A stretch of 64,000 bases of DNA, taken from positions 34,002-98,001 of the forward strand of contig JBGTDU010000017.1 of the NCBI GenBank assembly GCA_041748175.1. The letters are read 5' to 3'. Position 1 is the first letter of the stretch, and each line of letters opens with the position of its first letter. This document shows, piece after piece, positions 40,220 to 49,300 of this stretch. The position numbers and the translations under genes were made by a program. Source of the DNA: JAHEJB01 sp041748175. GTDB taxonomy: Bacteria; Bacteroidota; Rhodothermia; Rhodothermales; Rubricoccaceae. The notes beneath the pieces are model-generated. The model searched no databases. It saw only the letters and a list, made by a program, of their open reading frames with translations, and was not told the DNA's origin.

Positions 40220-43045
40220 CTAATTTCTAAACGCCAAAATGATTGGTATGATCACGGTAACGGCACTCGCCGCAATGGCCAGCCCGTCGCGGAGCAACGC
40301 GCCTACGTCCGTCGTATTCGCGGGCCGTTCCTCCTTTGGGGAGACATAGATAATGCCTCCGTCATCGACAACAGGATTCTGCGAGAATAGACCTCGGCGG
40401 AGCTTGTAAACGGCTCCGGATGCCTGCGTGACGAACACGTCTTCAGCATTATCGGAAGTGCCTCCCGCACGGTCGAGGTAGTATGAGACCCGACGTCCAG
40501 CCGCATATTGGATCAACCCTTCGTTGGGGACGGCACCACGCACTTCAACCGTGTTCGGACGAATCGGAATCGTGACCTCATCGCCGGGGAGAAGCGGAAC
40601 GTCCGTGCGGGCTTCGCCGAGCAGCGCCTTGTCAATCTCGACGATCAACTGTCGGTCTCCGCGAAGCAGCTGGCCCCCGCGTGCGTAGGCCCGGGGAGTC
40701 AACCCCCCGGCTCGCTCAATGATCTCGCTGAGCTTCTCGTTCTCCCGAAGGAGTGTGTAGGTGCCGGGGAAGCGAACTTCGCCGCGAAGCGTTACTGTTT
40801 GCTGAGGCCGAAAGCGTGGATCGAAGCGGACATAAACCCGGTCTCTGTGGTTGAGGGCAAACGTGTGTTCGGTGAGGATGCGCGCGCCTCCGGGAAGCCG
40901 GGCATTTTCAACCGGCGCTCCTGGTGCCAGAGGAACGGTCACCGTTTGGGCCCGCTGTTCCAGGTCGCCAGAAGTGTCCATACGCGTCACTTCAACCATT
41001 TCGGCATAGGCACCTTCGACAACACCGCCGGCCTGCAGAATGACATCCTGAACGGTCATGTTCAGGCCGAGGGGATAGCGTCCTGGCTCCTTAACAGCCC
41101 CGCTGATTTCAACAAACTGCTCGCGGATGACTTCCACCTCGACCGGGTAGATACGAATCTGGTCATACGGCTCCAGAAGGATATCCGCATCTCCCTCGCC
41201 CCCAAGCGCCTGTTCAAGATCGAAGGCGACCAGTTCCGGAGTCCCGTCGTCGCCACGGCGAAAGAGATCGGCGCGAGGCAGAAAAACGTCCGTGCGAAAT
41301 TCTGGATCAAGCAAGCCGCCACCGATGAAGAGCAGGTCGTAGAGCGTCATCCCGTCAAAGAGGGCATACTCTCCCGGGTTGAGCACCTGGCCTTCGATGC
41401 TGACGACGCGTTCACGCTCGAAATCGCGTTCCGAATACACGAAGAGGCTGTCTCCTGGATTAAGCGGCAGGTTCTGCGTCGGGTCGTCGGCCAAGACGCG
41501 ATTCAGATCAATGGCAACGATCTCGCGGCGGAGGTTCGGTCGGTTTCGAACGAGATTGGCACGTTGGCTATAGGCATCCTCCGTCAACCCGTCGGCCAGA
41601 CGCAGCAGGTCTCTGACCGTCCGGAGTTCGCCGCCCAACTCAAAGCGCCCCGGCTGGAATACTGCACCATCGACGATTACAGCGTTGAGACGTCCTCGGC
41701 GCGCGGCTTCACCCACGTTGTCAATAGCAAAAACCTCAACGCGGTCGCCGTCGGCGAGATGATATTCGGAGATGCCGGTAAGGACTGCGCGGAGATCGAG
41801 GTCGAGCACCTGTCTGGCAATGGTCGGATCGCGACGTTCTGTGAATGGGATGATGCGTTCCACCTGGAAACGGGCGACGTAGGCTTCGGGCAATAGCCAG
41901 CCAGCGAAGCGGATGAGGTCTTCGAACCTTTCGTCGTCGCGTATTTCGTAAATGGCCGGCCGACTGACCGCTCCTGCAACATAGGCGGTTTTCCCGCGAA
42001 CCGGCACGAGGATGCGGTCCCCGGATTGAAGCGTCAGCGGCTCGGGCTCGCGTCCTTCAAGGAGGTAGTCGTACGCATCTACGTTGGCCACAATTCGCCC
42101 ACCTCGGCTAACCTGAATCGACCGCAGGCTGCCTCTAATCGTGGGACCACCAACCTGATACAGCAGATTGAATACGCCACCACCCGCGCCGAGTGTGTAA
42201 GCGCCCGGCCTTTCCACCTCGCCGGTTACAAAAACGCGAACGGGCCGCAAGCGCGTGATCGAAACATCGACAAAAACCGTTTGGGGACGCGTAATTATGC
42301 CCGCGTAGCGAGTAGAGAGAAATCGCTGGAAGCGCCCCTGCAGATCTCCCAGCGTAGTTCCAGCTACGGTCAAAAGACCGACGCCAGGAACGTTTACACG
42401 CCCACCAGTATCGACAGCCAGGTCGTAGTTGAATTCCGCAGCACCGTAGACGGCAAGTCTGATATTATCGCCGGAGCCCACGACATAGGCGTCGTCGGCG
42501 GGCTGCATGTCCGACGGCTCACCGAGGCCCGATTCCGAAACGTCCCGGAATGTGCGGTAGCCGAAGTATTCCAGGCCGGTTTCTTCGTCAACAAGGTCAG
42601 CGTACGGATTTCGATCTCGCCGACGCTCGTCAATCTTGTCGCGCTTTCTGGCAATGGAAAGACTGTCCGCGAGCAGAAGACTGTCTCCTTCGGCGATCAC
42701 CGAATCCTGCGTGGGCTGAAACTGGAACAGGTTTCGGTCGAAAGGCGACGGTTGGGCATTGCGTGCCTCAAGGAGCCGACTGAGTTCATCGATGGCTTCC
42801 TCTGAAAAACCTAGTTCGCGTGCAGTGCGCTCCAAGGCCAGCGGAGAGGACGTATCGACACCATATTCCTCGGCCTGCTGCAGGGCTTCGTTGGCCGTCA
42901 AACCGCGTCGGTTCAATTCGTCCTGCACCCGGGGCGACACTTGCGCATCCGCGTCCGTGGGCCAGCCTACGATTAGAATCAGCACCACAGGCGCGATCCA
43001 GCTCAATCGTCGTACGGTTTGTTCGACCACTCCGTAATCACGCAT
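40220..43045 (-). CDS. SLBB-domain polysaccharide export protein (Wza-like)
   Basis: Protein of 941 residues, much larger than Wza of Proteobacteria (about 380). The signal sequence (LSWIAPVVLILIVGWPTDAD) ends at AQ, about residue 35, without a lipobox. A polysaccharide-export domain at about 185-255 (DAYVVGSGDNIRLAVYGAAE) is followed by at least five SLBB beta-grasp units (for example VFVTGEVERPGAYTLGAGGG, VSIEGQVLNPGEYALFDGMT, ISGAVKEPGRYPLGLNMTVQ, VTLRGEVRFPGTYTLLRENE). A C-terminal hydrophobic helix (AIAASAVTVIIPIILAF) would cross the outer membrane. It forms the export channel for the polymer and starts the long minus-strand operon. The start at 43045 is followed by 225 bp of divergent promoter region. 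Confidence 0.92.
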   Translation of the reverse strand: MRDYGVVEQTVRRLSWIAPVVLILIVGWPTDADAQVSPRVQDELNRRGLTANEALQQAEEYGVDTSSPLALERTARELGFSEEAIDELSRLLEARNAQPSPFDRNLFQFQPTQDSVIAEGDSLLLADSLSIARKRDKIDERRRDRNPYADLVDEETGLEYFGYRTFRDVSESGLGEPSDMQPADDAYVVGSGDNIRLAVYGAAEFNYDLAVDTGGRVNVPGVGLLTVAGTTLGDLQGRFQRFLSTRYAGIITRPQTVFVDVSITRLRPVRVFVTGEVERPGAYTLGAGGGVFNLLYQVGGPTIRGSLRSIQVSRGGRIVANVDAYDYLLEGREPEPLTLQSGDRILVPVRGKTAYVAGAVSRPAIYEIRDDERFEDLIRFAGWLLPEAYVARFQVERIIPFTERRDPTIARQVLDLDLRAVLTGISEYHLADGDRVEVFAIDNVGEAARRGRLNAVIVDGAVFQPGRFELGGELRTVRDLLRLADGLTEDAYSQRANLVRNRPNLRREIVAIDLNRVLADDPTQNLPLNPGDSLFVYSERDFERERVVSIEGQVLNPGEYALFDGMTLYDLLFIGGGLLDPEFRTDVFLPRADLFRRGDDGTPELVAFDLEQALGGEGDADILLEPYDQIRIYPVEVEVIREQFVEISGAVKEPGRYPLGLNMTVQDVILQAGGVVEGAYAEMVEVTRMDTSGDLEQRAQTVTVPLAPGAPVENARLPGGARILTEHTFALNHRDRVYVRFDPRFRPQQTVTLRGEVRFPGTYTLLRENEKLSEIIERAGGLTPRAYARGGQLLRGDRQLIVEIDKALLGEARTDVPLLPGDEVTIPIRPNTVEVRGAVPNEGLIQYAAGRRVSYYLDRAGGTSDNAEDVFVTQASGAVYKLRRGLFSQNPVVDDGGIIYVSPKEERPANTTDVGALLRDGLAIAASAVTVIIPIILAFRN

Positions 43046-43270
43046 AGAAACGCCATGGGATGGCGTGAGGCCATTTTTCCGTGAAGGCGACGGAAACTAG
43101 GGCTGTGGTTCCGCACACGCAAGCATTGGAAGCCGCGGCTAGTCGGCCCACCGTGTATTGGAGGCCGAATAGCCGCGGGGTATTTTCGCGCTCGTAAGAG
43201 GACAAAGTAGCGACCATTCGACTACGCATCGCGGCCTCTGGCGAATTCCAACGCGCAATTCGCGCCACTC

Positions 43271-43783
43271 ATGCTGCCTCGCTCCGTCCTGCTTCTCTCC
43301 GGTTTTCTGCTGGCGGTTAGTCCCGCTGGAAAGGCACAAGTCTCCGTCGGCATTAGCGCATCCTATCATGACCTTGAGGAGATAAGCCGTTGGGGGATAG
43401 GCGGCGCCGTATTTATCCCGGTCGCTGGCCACACACTCGATTTCGTACCCAACTTCGAATACTACCCTTCGAATTGGAGCGCGGGAGGCCAGGGAGCAGC
43501 GAGTGACACCAGTGACGTGTACGCGATTTCGGCAGACGTCCACGCAAACCTTCCGGCGTTCGGTGATCGGGCACGCGCGTACGTCGGAACAGGCGCGACG
43601 TATGCCGGGAACGGAGACGATGCCGCACTGGGGCTGAATCTCAAGTCCGGCATCCACCTTCGTGCCCAGGGCTGGCGGTTCTTCCCGTATGGCGAGATCA
43701 CCTATCGCGTCATGCCGGAATTCCAAAATGCCGCGCAACTGGACACCTTCTTCTTTCGCGGTGGCCTTCGCATTGTGCTGTAG
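43271..43783 (+). CDS. Small outer-membrane beta-barrel protein
   Basis: Protein of 170 residues with a signal peptide (RSVLLLSGFLLAVSPAGKAQ). The mature part alternates polar and hydrophobic residues with strands such as VSVGISASYHDLEEI, DVYAISADVHANLPAF and RAYVGTGATYAGNGDDAA. It ends with a barrel-type strand FFRGGLRIVL. It resembles eight-stranded OmpW/OmpA-like barrels in size, but no family signature is clear. It is divergent from the exporter gene and about 100 bp before a glycosyltransferase gene. A surface or porin role is inference. Confidence 0.75.
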   Translation: MLPRSVLLLSGFLLAVSPAGKAQVSVGISASYHDLEEISRWGIGGAVFIPVAGHTLDFVPNFEYYPSNWSAGGQGAASDTSDVYAISADVHANLPAFGDRARAYVGTGATYAGNGDDAALGLNLKSGIHLRAQGWRFFPYGEITYRVMPEFQNAAQLDTFFFRGGLRIVL

Positions 43784-43881
43784 GCCGTCGCACGGAGCTG
43801 AAGTTTTCAGACATCGAACAGAACACGGATGGCGCGCCGCGTATCCTCCGTCGCCAAGCCTCCGTCGGGTACTTGCCACGC

Positions 43882-45093
43882 ATGCACATTCTTTACGTCT
43901 ACCAGTTTTACAACAGCCCCGATTGCAGCACCACGGCAAAGCATCACGGGTTTATCCGGTATTTCGTTGAGCAAGGTCACACGGTGTCGCTCGTCACAAG
44001 CCGCACATTTCTCGATCAAAGGATTACGAACGAGTTTGAATGGCTCCCTCCCGGCGTTGAGGCCGTGCACATCCCAATCGCTTATGGCAACGAGATGGGT
44101 GTAGGTCGGCGAGGCGTTGCCTTCGTCGACTATGTGTTCCGAGCGCTATTCGCGGGCCTGAGAATGCAGAAACCCGATGTCGTCTTCGGAATCTCGACGC
44201 CTTTGACCGCGGCATGGACAGCCCGCCAGATTGCCCGAATCAAGCGTGTTCCGTGGGTTTTTGAGGTAAAGGACCTGTGGCCGTTGGTGCCTATCGAAGT
44301 TGGCGCAATCAAAAACCCGTTCGCGCAGCGCGCGCTGTATCGGATGGAGCGGAAGCTGTACGAAAGCGCCGCCCACGTTGTCTCACTCTCGCCTGGGATG
44401 ACCGACTACATCGTAGGAACGGGCACCCCGCGTGAGAAAGTGACGACCATTGTGAACGGGACGGATTTCTACTTGATCGATCGTGCCGACGAAGCCAGGC
44501 TCAGTCATCTCCGAGAAGAGCACGGTCTCACAGTCAAGAAAGTGATCCTGTATGGTGGAAAGTTTGGCCGGATGAACGACGTTCCGATGCTCCTCCGCGC
44601 CGCCGAGCGCTTGCAACATCGAGAGGATCTCCACTTTGTCTTTATCGGGTACGGGTACCTCCAGCCGCAGATTGACGACGCCGTGGATCGCCTCCCGAAT
44701 GTGAGCACGATCCCCACCCTGGCCAAGCATCAGATGCTGGAGTGGTTCCGTTTGGCAGATCTCTCGCTGGTCAGTTTTGTCGATATTCCGTCGCTCGGTA
44801 CGAACTCGCCCTCCAAACTTTATGATAGCCTCGCAGCGGGTACGCCGGTCGTCGTTACCAATCCCGGCTGGACGAAGGACCTGATCGAGCGTGAGCAGGT
44901 AGGCTTTTTCTCGCGCACGGGCGACGATGCCGAGCTGGTTGCAACCATCGAGCGCGCATTCTCCGATCCCCAAGCTCTGGCTCAGATGGCGGCAAGAGGC
45001 CGAGCACTGGCCGAGCGCGACTTCGACCGCCGTGACCATGTAAAGGTGCTGGAGGCCGTGCTGGCCGCCGCTTCCCGTAGGGAGCATCGATAG
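43882..45093 (+). CDS. Family 4 glycosyltransferase (WbuB-like)
   Basis: Protein of 403 residues from the ATG at 43882; a TTG three codons earlier is possible. GT-B fold: N-terminal ILYVYQFYNSPDCSTTAKHH and WVFEVKDLWPLVPIEVG, which is the WbuB-type acceptor half. The C-terminal donor half includes KKVILYGGKFGRMNDVPMLL, FIGYGYLQPQ and NSPSKLYDSLAAGTPVVVTN, where aspartate replaces the usual second glutamate of the E-x7-E pattern, as in several WbuB relatives. It adds a sugar, in WbuB an N-acetylated deoxyhexosamine, to the repeat unit. It is encoded on the plus strand and converges with the next GT2 gene. Confidence 0.88.
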   Translation: MHILYVYQFYNSPDCSTTAKHHGFIRYFVEQGHTVSLVTSRTFLDQRITNEFEWLPPGVEAVHIPIAYGNEMGVGRRGVAFVDYVFRALFAGLRMQKPDVVFGISTPLTAAWTARQIARIKRVPWVFEVKDLWPLVPIEVGAIKNPFAQRALYRMERKLYESAAHVVSLSPGMTDYIVGTGTPREKVTTIVNGTDFYLIDRADEARLSHLREEHGLTVKKVILYGGKFGRMNDVPMLLRAAERLQHREDLHFVFIGYGYLQPQIDDAVDRLPNVSTIPTLAKHQMLEWFRLADLSLVSFVDIPSLGTNSPSKLYDSLAAGTPVVVTNPGWTKDLIEREQVGFFSRTGDDAELVATIERAFSDPQALAQMAARGRALAERDFDRRDHVKVLEAVLAAASRREHR

Positions 45094-45142
45094 CGAGAAC
45101 GTCGTGCCCCTCGCCTGCCACCCCGGCTATTCTCGATACCGT

Positions 45143-46156
45143 TCACCCCATGAATTCGGCCTGGCCCCTCTTTCTGGCCCGCCGCAGCCGCTCGGCATGA
45201 TAGGCAGCCGGGTCGATGAAGGCGCCATCCCTGCCAAGCACGCCGAGCACAAATGCCCGCACGTTGACGTCCAACCGGAGGCGCCAATCCCAACCTCTCT
45301 TAATCGACTCGCTCAAATCCGCAACGATGTAGCCTGCGTGGATCAAAATTTGGCGCGAGCGCCGCCTCCGCCAGCCAAGTTGTTTCCAGATGAGATGCCG
45401 ATTGCGCAGGTAGTAGCCATATTTCCAGTGCTGGTCGTCGGGCTTCAGGGGAAATGTGGCGTCTCCCACAATGAGGCGTTTCCATCGGGACTCTACCGTG
45501 AGTTCGTCCGATGACGTGATCAGGCGGTTCACAGCCGTCTTGTTTGCTAACGCCGCCGCGAGAGGGCCGATAGACTTGTAGACCCGTACAGAGAACTCCG
45601 TGTCATCAGAGATGATGAAGAAGCGCCGGTTTGGCAGGCCAACCCGGTCGATCACCGAGCGATGGATGAGCGGACCTTCGAACGTAAAAACGTCAATGGG
45701 AACCCAGCGATCATCGCTCTGAGGGGCGGCGTACGATTGTGTCGCCTCGTCGATTACGGCCTCATTGCGGGGATAGGTTCCGTCCGCTGATCTCCGTCTT
45801 GGGACCACCACCTTTTTTTTGGAGACCCCGGCGACGGATATCAATTCCTCCAGGCATTCTGCCTCAGAGACGACATCATCATCCAGAAGCCACACCCAGT
45901 CGAATCCACGCTCGTGTGCCAGCCGCGCTCCCTCGGAAAACCCACCGCTAGCCCCCGTATTCGTCGAAAGTCGATGAACGACGACAGCCGGGTATATCGC
46001 AGCGAGCATCGCAAGCGTCTCGTCTGTGCTGGCATTGTCGACGACGAGGATCTCGTCCGGCGCTCGTGTTTGCCCTATCAAGCCCTCAAGGCTTTTGCCT
46101 AGTAATTCGACTCGATTGTAGGTGACCACAACCGCGCAAACACTAGGCACCGACAT
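45143..46156 (-). CDS. Family 2 glycosyltransferase
   Basis: Protein of 337 residues with a GT-A fold: VCAVVVTYNRVELLGKSLEG at the N-terminus, VVDNASTDETLAML near 38 and the metal-binding D-x-D equivalent WVWLLDDDVV near 92. The later region (HRSVIDRVGLPNRRFFIISD, DTEFSVRVYKSIG) resembles rhamnosyl- or galactofuranosyl-transferases such as the GlfT2-like group. It has no membrane helix, so it is cytosolic and peripheral. The donor is unknown. It is convergent with the GT4 gene (50-bp gap) and divergent from the large C25 peptidase gene. Confidence 0.88.
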   Translation of the reverse strand: MSVPSVCAVVVTYNRVELLGKSLEGLIGQTRAPDEILVVDNASTDETLAMLAAIYPAVVVHRLSTNTGASGGFSEGARLAHERGFDWVWLLDDDVVSEAECLEELISVAGVSKKKVVVPRRRSADGTYPRNEAVIDEATQSYAAPQSDDRWVPIDVFTFEGPLIHRSVIDRVGLPNRRFFIISDDTEFSVRVYKSIGPLAAALANKTAVNRLITSSDELTVESRWKRLIVGDATFPLKPDDQHWKYGYYLRNRHLIWKQLGWRRRRSRQILIHAGYIVADLSESIKRGWDWRLRLDVNVRAFVLGVLGRDGAFIDPAAYHAERLRRARKRGQAEFMG

Positions 46157-46373
46157 ACGTGGGGGACCTCAGCGACCGAGGCATTAATCGTGACTCAAGA
46201 TAGCATTTCTCCCACTGCCGCTTATATTTTGTCCCACCGAGACCCGACCATTCGCCCGAGGAAGTGCCTAGCGGTTCGTTGCGACCCGAGCTATTTTTTG
46301 CACCCGCCCGTTGAGATGCTTCTTCCGAAGCCAGACTCACTGGCGTGTAACGACCGCACCAGACACCCTCCCC

Positions 46374-49300
46374 ATGGTCCCCCTCTCTTTAGGCTTCCCC
46401 GACAGGAATCGCGTCGCGTACGCGGCATTTTGCCTGGCCTGCCTGTCTGGTCTCGTTCTTTTGGGGTCTCCGATCGTTCGGGCTCAGGCACCAGATTTTG
46501 ATGCGTCGTGGTACGATGCGTCGCTCACCTACGTGAAGCTTGGCGTGGTGGCGGACGGAATCCATGAGGTTTCGGGAAGCGACCTTTCCTCGGTTGGCGT
46601 TTCGCTCGCCAGCATTGAGCCCTCGACCCTGAAACTGCTCGAGAACGGTCTGGAAATTCCGATAGCATTTATTGGCGACGGCACAGTGATGGGCCCCACC
46701 GATCGGATCCAATTCCTGGGACGACGAAATACAGGTGCCGATGAGGACTGGGCCTACTATGAAACAGCGGTATCCGAAGGCTTAACGCCCAACGACGCGC
46801 TCCAGAGCAGCCAGGAGCGCAGCCTTTTTACCGATACGACCTACTACTGGCTAACGTGGACGGGGGAGCCTGGAATCCGCTATTCCGACGAGGCCATCGC
46901 ACCCCTGCCAGGCGCCGAAGACATAACATTTGTGCAACAAACGCACCAGACCGAACTGAATTTTACGCGCTACGATGGCGACTCGGACGATAGCGGCCAC
47001 CCCTACTATACACACGGCGAAGGAGACTATTGGTGGACCTTTAATCACAACTCGACGCGGCGCGATTCGGTAGTAATGGGCGTTCGCGCCGGGCGCCACT
47101 CGGGCATGGCCTGGTCGTCCGCGCTTTTTGAGGCGCGGGTTGTACCCGGCTCGGCCGCCCGTCACAAGGTCATTCTGAAAGTGCGCGAGTGGGGAGCCCC
47201 TGCAGACGGGTACGTATCCAAAGACGAAATCGAGTGGACTGGCTACGAACATCAAACCCTGACCGCTTCGGTTACGCAGGATCGCATTTTTACTTTTGAA
47301 GAGACGGTATACGTGCAGCTCGTATTCGTCACCGATCAGTTTGACGGCGTGACGCCGAATAAAGTGATGTCCGACTGGGTGCGCGTGACGCTGCGCCGCG
47401 ACCTCAGGGCCAAAGACAATACGCTTATGTTCCCCTCCAATGGGGTGGGGAATTATGCCTACCGCCTTCGGGACTTTAGCCCAGGCGCCATCACCATCCT
47501 CGACCCGGTGGCTCGGCAGCGGTTTGTTGGTACAGCCGATGGATCGGGTGCCATCACGCTTGGCGATGCCAACAATGGGAGTGGGGCCTATTGGGTTGCC
47601 CAGACCTCAGCACTTCGTTCACCGGCTACGATCGCTCTGGAGCAAAACACAGACTGGGCAAATCCGGCGAACGCTGCGGACTACCTCATCATCACGGCAC
47701 CCGCGATGCGGAATTCAGCGCAAGCCGTTGCCGATTTCCACGCAGCGCGGGATGGTTACAGCGTTGCCGTTGCTGAAATCCAGAACATTTTCGATCAGTT
47801 CGACTATGGACGAAGAACACCGATAGCATTTCGTCGCTTTCTCCAAACGACCCAGACGTGGAGCACACCACCACGTTTTGTCCTGCTATGGGGCGATGCC
47901 CGCTACGCTCTACCGCAAAGAGAGTTTGCTCCCTGGGAGGTACCCACCTACGGCTTCTCTTCCTCCGACAATTGGTTCGTCCAAGGGTTTGACGGCAAAT
48001 ACGACCTCCAGGAATTCATGGCGATCGGGCGGGCACCTGTTCGGAATAACAACGACGCTCAGATTTTCCTTGGTAAACTAGAGAATTACTACGATGCCCC
48101 ATTTGCCGACTGGCAACAGCGGCTTTACTACCTCACGGGAGGTGAACCTGGCGAGCAACTTTCCTTTCAAAGCCACTCGAGGAGTTGGGCGACAATCGCG
48201 GCCGTAGAACCTGCCGGGATGGATACCTCCTACTTTTTTAAGACCTCGGAATCGACGTTGGATACGTCGCTCCGCGACTCGATTCGCGTAGCCATACGTC
48301 GTGGCTCATCCGTGCTGAGCTATTTCGGGCATTCCTCCTCGCAAACGTGGGAGATCGTGACCGATCCTGCATCCGAGTTTGAGAACGAGGGGAAACTTCC
48401 ATTGGTCCTGTCGTTCGGCTGCAGAACGGGCGCATTCGCAGCCGGGCTCGACCCTGTTGTGGACGTCCGTTCCCTCGCCGAGGACCTGTTGATCTCTTCA
48501 GAAAGTGGGGCCATCGGACATTGGGGTTCGAGCGAACTGGGCACGGTCGGGCAGTCGTCTGTGCTGGCAACATTATTCCACAGGGCCGTGTTCGAAGACA
48601 CCTCACGTACCGTTGGGCTTGTAGTTCAGGATGTAAAGAATGCGTTTGCCCTGCAACAAACGTCCTATTGGGGCAAGCGTCACTCGCTGCAATACAACTT
48701 GATTGGGGATCCGGGGATCAACCTGGCCATCCCCGATAAACCCGACCTCGATATCGCCCAGCCGCTAGTTCAATTTGAGCCGCTCATTCCGCTCACGGCC
48801 GATTCTACGGTATCCGTGATTCTGAACCTCAAAAACAGGGGCTACTACACAGCGGATAGCGTGTTCGTTGAGCTGCTTCATACACGTCCGGATAATTCGG
48901 CTGAGACGATGAGTGTCAGAATTCCATCGTTCGCCGTCGCCGACACGATAAAGTTCGTAACGAGGATTGACGACCAACCAGGCCTGCATACCTACGCAAT
49001 TAGCGTTGATCCAGGTAATGAATACGACGAGATGCGCGAGGACAACAACGCCATCACACTTACGCATCTCGTCTTTTCCAATGGGCTCACTGTTGTCTCG
49101 CCGGAGTTTTACGGTATAACAGACCGAACTCCAACCCTGCGTGTCAGCATAGCGACCCAGGTTGAGATGGGCGAGATTCCTGTGCATTACGAGTTGGATA
49201 CTAGTGCGTCTTTCGATTCTCCCAACTTGGCATCGTTTTCAACAACAATAGAAAACGCGCACGCAGATTGGCGAATAACCAACAACCTGGACAACGAAAC